Position numbers and translations under genes: made by a program. The notes under the pieces were generated by a model. It worked only from the letters and a program-made list of their open reading frames with translations. It ran no database searches and was not told where the DNA came from. Of a stretch of DNA of 64,000 nucleotides, positions 59,193-64,000 are shown piece after piece (within the stretch, counting starts at the first letter, position 1; the number at the start of each line of letters is the position of its first letter). This DNA is from Citrus sinensis (taxonomy: Eukaryota > Streptophyta > Magnoliopsida > Sapindales > Rutaceae), in assembly GCF_022201045.2 (NCBI RefSeq), contig NC_068564.1:31959001-32023000 (forward strand). Direction: 5' to 3'.

Positions 59193-60060
59193 TGAACTCT
59201 TTGATTTATTGTCAAATTAGTGTACAAACTCATTTATACTCTTCAATTCTTACCACCTATTCTTATCTCTACGTTTAGCCAAATTCTTATGCCATTAAAT
59301 TTGATAGGATTTAACAACTAATGCACAATTCATAGAACTTAAAAGAACTGTTTTTGTTAGATTTTATTTGTAGTCACTTATTAAGTATTATTAAGAAATA
59401 TCTTATCTTTTATATTTTATGATAATCATGTCTTTAATAACTTCTAATCATCGTGCATATGATATACTGATAATGGATAAAAAACAATGGAAAGGAACAT
59501 ACAAATCAAGTTAAAATTCTAGTCAATGAGCTTAAACATATCCAATTAATCATAAGACTGTGTTTTCAATAATTATCCCATGGTTTTGGGAAAAAAAAAA
59601 TGTTCAAATTATCTCATTGATTCAAAGGAACATGACTGCGAGAAAAAAAGGAAAAAGAAAGGGACAAAACATCATTGAATGGATGTAATTCCTCAAAAAT
59701 GGAAGGTCTTTTTAATTAACTTCACGTGTCACTCTCGCGTCAGTGGCTTTGTTATCTTCATGAAACTATCAATCACTTTCACGGCTATTTCCCGTTTTTG
59801 TCAATTCATTTTTTCCTCTACTTCTAAAAAAACCTAAACCAAAAGACAAAACCCCCAAAAACACAACAAAACTAAGACATAACTGAAACTTAGCAATACT
59901 TGGTCTGCCTTTAGCGCTTTAATTTTTACTGTTTTTTTTTTTATTATTATTTGTATTATTAACTCTTTGCCAATATTAATACCAACACGCATCCATTTTT
60001 CAAACAACCCTCTAAAGCCAAATATATCAATTTTCAGAGCCAAGGTTTCTCTACAGAGAA
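58435..60060. other. Spacer between divergent metaxin and Pumilio genes
   Basis: AT-rich DNA with AT microsatellites at about 58729-58742 and 59164-59194, the former directly before TAGGGGTGATAAATAG, which looks like one end of an hAT element with no partner found. No gene is supported. The pyrimidine-rich sequence from about 60000 is probably the Pumilio 5' UTR. Confidence 0.45.
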
Positions 60061-60557
60061 TCTAGGGTTTTTCTACTCTGAATCTTTCTTCTTCAGTTAC
60101 TTGGTAAGGGACTCTGTGTTGATTTGTGGGCTTCAAAAAGTGAAGCTTTGTCATAAAAAAATGGCAACTTTTTTATGCTTTTTGTTTCTTTCTCATTTCT
60201 GGTTGCTCGAATGAATATATAGTTGAATTGGATACTAAAGTTTTTTCTTTTACATGGGTTGTGATTGTGATTTGTCAAAGTGTATCTTTATGCTTGCAAC
60301 CCCATATGCTTGATATTGTTTTGATTGGACTCTCACTTGCACCTTTGTAGTTTTGGACTAAAATATTACTTATCAAAGTGAGAGTGCTAATTGCAATTGA
60401 TGATTTCTTCTGGGTTTATTCTATCGATACTTTCTATAGTGTTGGTCCAATTTTTTGAGCTTTGAGTGAAAATAAGTGGTGTTTTTCAGGGAAGCATGTG
60501 AATAACAGTTGGCTGAATTTTTATTGAAAAAGAGGAGATAAAATCTTTTCATTAAGT
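60061..60557 (+). promoter_or_regulatory. Pumilio 5' UTR with a probable leader intron
   Basis: Donor TTG|GTAAGG at 60104 and acceptor GTTTTTCAG at 60489 define a 386-bp T-rich intron; the leader then continues to the ATG at 60558. Prediction from splice signals only. Confidence 0.5.
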
Positions 60558-63363
60558 ATGGCTACTGAGAGTCCAATTAGAATGTCGGAAACAAGTGGGA
60601 AATGGCCTGCTCTGAAGAAAGCAGCAGCATTTGCACACTCTTCTGCGAGCATGGCAGCAGAAGAGTTAGGGTTGCTCCAAAAAGGTTGTGATGTTCATGG
60701 AAGTGTGCAAAGGGCTGTGCCTAATAGAAGTGGAAGTGCACCCCCGAACATGGAGGGTTCTTTTTTGGCTATAGAGAATCTTATAGCCCGTAAGAGCTCT
60801 AGCTCGGGGGTGAATTTGGCTAATTTCAATGGCAATATTCGAAACTCTGAGTCTGAGGAACGGTTACAAGCTAATCAAACATGTTTAAAATATTACGGTT
60901 CAAACGTCAACTTGAATCCTAGACTTCCTCGACATCTAGATCACGATCTCAATAGGTTTGGTAATCGTAGGGGACTAACTTCTTTAGACAATAGCAGTAA
61001 CTGTTCAGTGCATGTGTCTCAAGTCACCCTTTCGACACATAAGGAAGAGTCTGAGGATGATCGCTCCCCAAAACACTTTTCTGATGAAATGGTAGACAGG
61101 AAAAATGGGTTCTGCTCTGGAAATGAGGCTGTTAAAGTGGCAGGCCAGAACAGAAATTTAGTTGATATAAAACAGGTAAACATCTTTCTGACATTTTTCA
61201 AGAAATTTGGTTGATATAATACAGGTAAACATCTCTGTGACATTTTTCAAGTAACTTACATCACTTACTTTGTTCACGATCCATTTATCCTTAATGTATT
61301 CTTAATATCCATTTCCGATGTTCAGATGCTAACTTTTAAACTCCTCATTCTTCTGTTAATAGTACTGTAGGAAAATAATCTTCTGTTAATAGTACTGTAG
61401 GGAAATAAGCTCTGCATATACCGTCATGTGAATTTCAGAGTGGTTTTTTCCTTTTGGTGATTAGAATTTTAGAGTTACTGATTACCAAATTTACCTCTAG
61501 CTTTTTATTCTTTGAATTGCATGCCTGTGAACGCATAGCTATGTTTTCACATTTACAGGAAGACTTTCCTCGTTCTTCATCACCAGTGTATAATCAGTCT
61601 CATTCTTTCGGCTATTCTGATTCCAGTTCCTTGAGAGATCCCTCTGTTATCTCGTCAAATGGTGTTTCAACAACTACTGGTGCTCATAATACAGGGGTGT
61701 CATCAAAAGTGGATGTGTCAACTGCTTATAATGTAAGCTCGTCGTCTCATGATTGGACAGCAACCATATCTTCTACTCCTCCAACTGAGGAAGTAACTTC
61801 AAATGACACAGATATTTGGACAAAAGATGAAGTTTTAGATCGGGATATCAGTCATTCAGATATTTCTGTTATTATTTCAAATATGAAGGATTTTAATACG
61901 GGCCATTCAAATTTAGGAAATCAGAAAAATCAAGCTCAACTCAATGTACATTCACAAGTCAGCAGTTCATCTCAAGTTGAAAATGCCCATTCTCAAGTAA
62001 GTTCCCTAGGGCTAATTGGCACACACATTGGCATGGATCAGTTTCATCATGGTCCTTCTAGGCCTTCAACAGCGGTGCAGCCAGTAGTCCAGTCATCTGG
62101 GTTCACACCTCCACTATATGCAAGTGCAGCTGCCTACATGGCTTCTCCTAATCCATTTTACTCTAATGTTCAAGCCCCAGGCTTCTATTCTCCCCAATAT
62201 GGTGTAGGTGGATATGTAATGAATTCATCAATTGGTCCTCCTTTAGTTGCCGGATATCCTCCCCATGGTGGTATTGCAATGGTTCTTGATGGCAGTGCTG
62301 GTCCAAGCTTTCATCCTCAGCCATCTGGGGTTTCAACTGGAGGAAGCGTTGTTCATGGTTCTGATATGCAGTATCTTAACAAGATTTATGGACAGTTTGG
62401 GTTTTCACTGCAGCCTTCTTTTGCGAATCCTCTGCATTTGCAATACTATCAGCAACCTTTTGGGGAGGCGTATAATATTTCTGGTCAATTTGAGCCATTG
62501 GGTTCTAAAGGTGGTGTTTTGGGGAGCCATACTAATTCCCATGAATTGAAAAAGGGGTCTGACATGGCTGCTTCTGATGTTCAGACATTCCAACATTATA
62601 GAAGTGGAGAAACAGAAAATCCAAGCACCAGTAAAGTGACTGTGAGTCCTTATCATATGGGGAACCCACCAAACATGGGTATGTTTGTGTACCCCTCCTC
62701 ACCACTTGCTAGTCCAGCTTTGCCTGGGTCTCCCGTAGTGGGGACAGGCCTTCTTGGAGGGAGAAATGAAATGAGGTTTTCACCTGTTTCTAATAGATAT
62801 TCTGGTTGGCAAGGTCAAAGAGGTTTTGAGAGTTATAATGATCCCAAAATATGTAATTTTCTTGAAGAGTTGAAATCTGGCAAAGGTCGAAGATTTGAGC
62901 TGTCTGATATCACTGGACATATTGTTGAATTTAGGCAAGTTTTTGAGCTTTTAGTTTCATTTTCCATGTATTTTCCCTGTTAGAAACATAACTAACTTAG
63001 TATTTCTGATTCTAGTGCTGATCAACATGGGAGTCGATTTATTCAGCAGAAGTTGGAGAATTGTAGTGTTGATGAGAAGGCATCTGTTTTTAAAGAAATT
63101 CTTCCACATGCATCCAAATTGATGACTGATGTGTTTGGTAATTATGTTATTCAAAAGGTGTGCTTTCTGAACATTTTTCCACTTTTGTAACTGTTGCCTA
63201 CAGCTTGTTTTTTTTCTTATTTATTTGTTTTCCTTTTTCCTTTGTGTACTTTCAGTTTTTTGAGTATGGAAGCCCTGCACAGCGGAAGGAGCTGGCAAAT
63301 CAGCTTGTTGGTCAGATTTTGCCTTTAAGTATGCAGATGTATGGCTGTCGTGTAATCCAAAAG
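60558..63363 (+). CDS. Pumilio (PUF) RNA-binding protein, APUM5/6-like, partial
   Basis: Exons in the window are 60558-61175, 61559-62934, 63016-63157 and 63256-63363; the 3' part lies beyond the right edge. The ATG at 60558 opens [17 protein letters not shown], close to the start of Arabidopsis APUM5/APUM6. A long low-complexity Ser/Asn/Pro-rich region (to about residue 620) precedes the PUF domain. The first two PUF repeats and the start of a third are present, with base-reading triplets Ser-Arg-Gln (GSRFIQQ), Asn-Tyr-Gln (GNYVIQK) and Cys-Arg-Gln (GCRVIQK). These equal the canonical repeats 1-3 that read the 3' end of UGUANAUA-type sites. The protein should bind 3' UTRs in the cytoplasm to repress or destabilise mRNAs; APUM5 has been linked to viral RNA and abiotic stress in Arabidopsis. 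Intron 2 uses a GC donor. Exon 1 ends at the first of two duplicated donors. Confidence 0.92.
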
Positions 63364-64000
63364 GTATGAGAGATTGTTATGGTACATTTATATGTGAGAT
63401 TGTTATGGTACATTTATGTACCGATATGATATTAATATATGGTAGAAGTGTTTCTTTACTATTGAATTTTTGTTGTCTGTCTTAACTGCTTGCATTCTAT
63501 TAGCAGTTCCTGGCTTTTCTTGTCTGTCTTAACTGTTTTTGTGCATTTAATTTCCATTTTGAATAATGTTTCATCTACTTGTAACCCGAAACACCACCAT
63601 GTACTGGAATGTTAGAGTTTGCTTCTTAGAAAGATCAGTTTAGACTGTTGACCTAAGAGCTTGCTAGTTACATAAGGAAATAATCCGGACTAGGTTCGTT
63701 TTGAGGGTTTCAAGTTTTATCCCGAACCTGGGATAAGTAAGTAGTAGTAGCTTCTATTGGGATCTTTATGCTGAGCTTCTTGACTTGAAACAGCTCCTAT
63801 TCCCATATGTGTAGCATCAGACTCCTAACTGAAAGCTTCCAATATGTTGTACTGTGAGATTTGAAGCTTCTAAAGAATTAAAATTAGGAATCATGATAGA
63901 CCTGAAATTTCAAATTTGTTTTCCATTATCTTCCATAAAATATGGTTGATCTATGGGGACTATGAACTTCCCCACACAAAATTAGGCTATGCTCCTATAT
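63364..64000 (+). other. Intron of the Pumilio gene running off the window
   Basis: After the donor AAAAG|GTATGAG at 63364 no further PUF-repeat exon is seen up to 64000, so the intron exceeds 636 bases. It starts with a short tandem duplication (GAGATTGTTATGGTACATTTAT at 63368 and 63395). Confidence 0.7.

Overview
This window is nuclear DNA from a flowering plant, most likely a woody eudicot of the rosid group; Citrus or a close relative is my guess, and it is inference only. The reasons are very AT-rich intergenic DNA, GT-AG introns, many miniature inverted-repeat transposons, and six genes of plant type: an E-class PPR protein, an HMA2/4-type P1B ATPase, a DAO-type dioxygenase, a DUF630/DUF632 protein, plant metaxin and an APUM5/6-type Pumilio protein. 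All exon coordinates were derived by hand from reading frame and splice signals.

Layout. 1-25 kb is a gene-poor tract. It holds one intact two-domain defensin-like (DEFL) gene at 10.8-11.4 kb and at least four decayed relatives (1.7-2.1, 3.45-3.7, 12.1 and 23.3-23.7 kb), a PPR gene at 12.5-14.9 kb, a ~310-bp-period tandem array at 7.9-9.3 kb, five elements with long terminal inverted repeats and target-site duplications (TSDs) of about 9 bp (Mutator-like type), a further long-inverted-repeat element without a clear TSD, and a tRNA-derived SINE with a 17-bp TSD. 25-30 kb is nearly all transposon: one Harbinger-like and two hAT-like elements, then a large (AAT)n(ATT)n palindrome. 31.2-37.7 kb is a nine-exon heavy-metal ATPase gene. 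38-43.7 kb is intergenic DNA with small foldback elements and local duplications. 43.7-45.8 kb (minus strand) is a three-exon 2-oxoglutarate dioxygenase gene of the auxin-oxidising DAO type. 50.7-54.5 kb is a four-exon DUF630/DUF632 gene with a probable 1.4-kb intron in its 5' UTR. 55.2-58.2 kb (minus strand) is a six-exon metaxin gene. 60.6 kb to the right edge is the 5' part of a Pumilio RNA-binding protein gene, cut by the window.

The genes are independent transcription units with unrelated roles: organelle RNA processing, Zn/Cd export, auxin turnover, a plasma-membrane-associated regulator, mitochondrial protein import and mRNA control. There is no operon-like or pathway cluster. The only local gene family is the DEFL group, which shows birth and death by duplication. 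I did not find a convincing new multi-gene system. The observations most worth following are the dimeric tandem array, the DEFL relics, the duplicated splice donor and GC-AG intron in the Pumilio gene, the in-frame 53-codon duplication in the DUF632 gene, and the set of transposons with readable TSDs.
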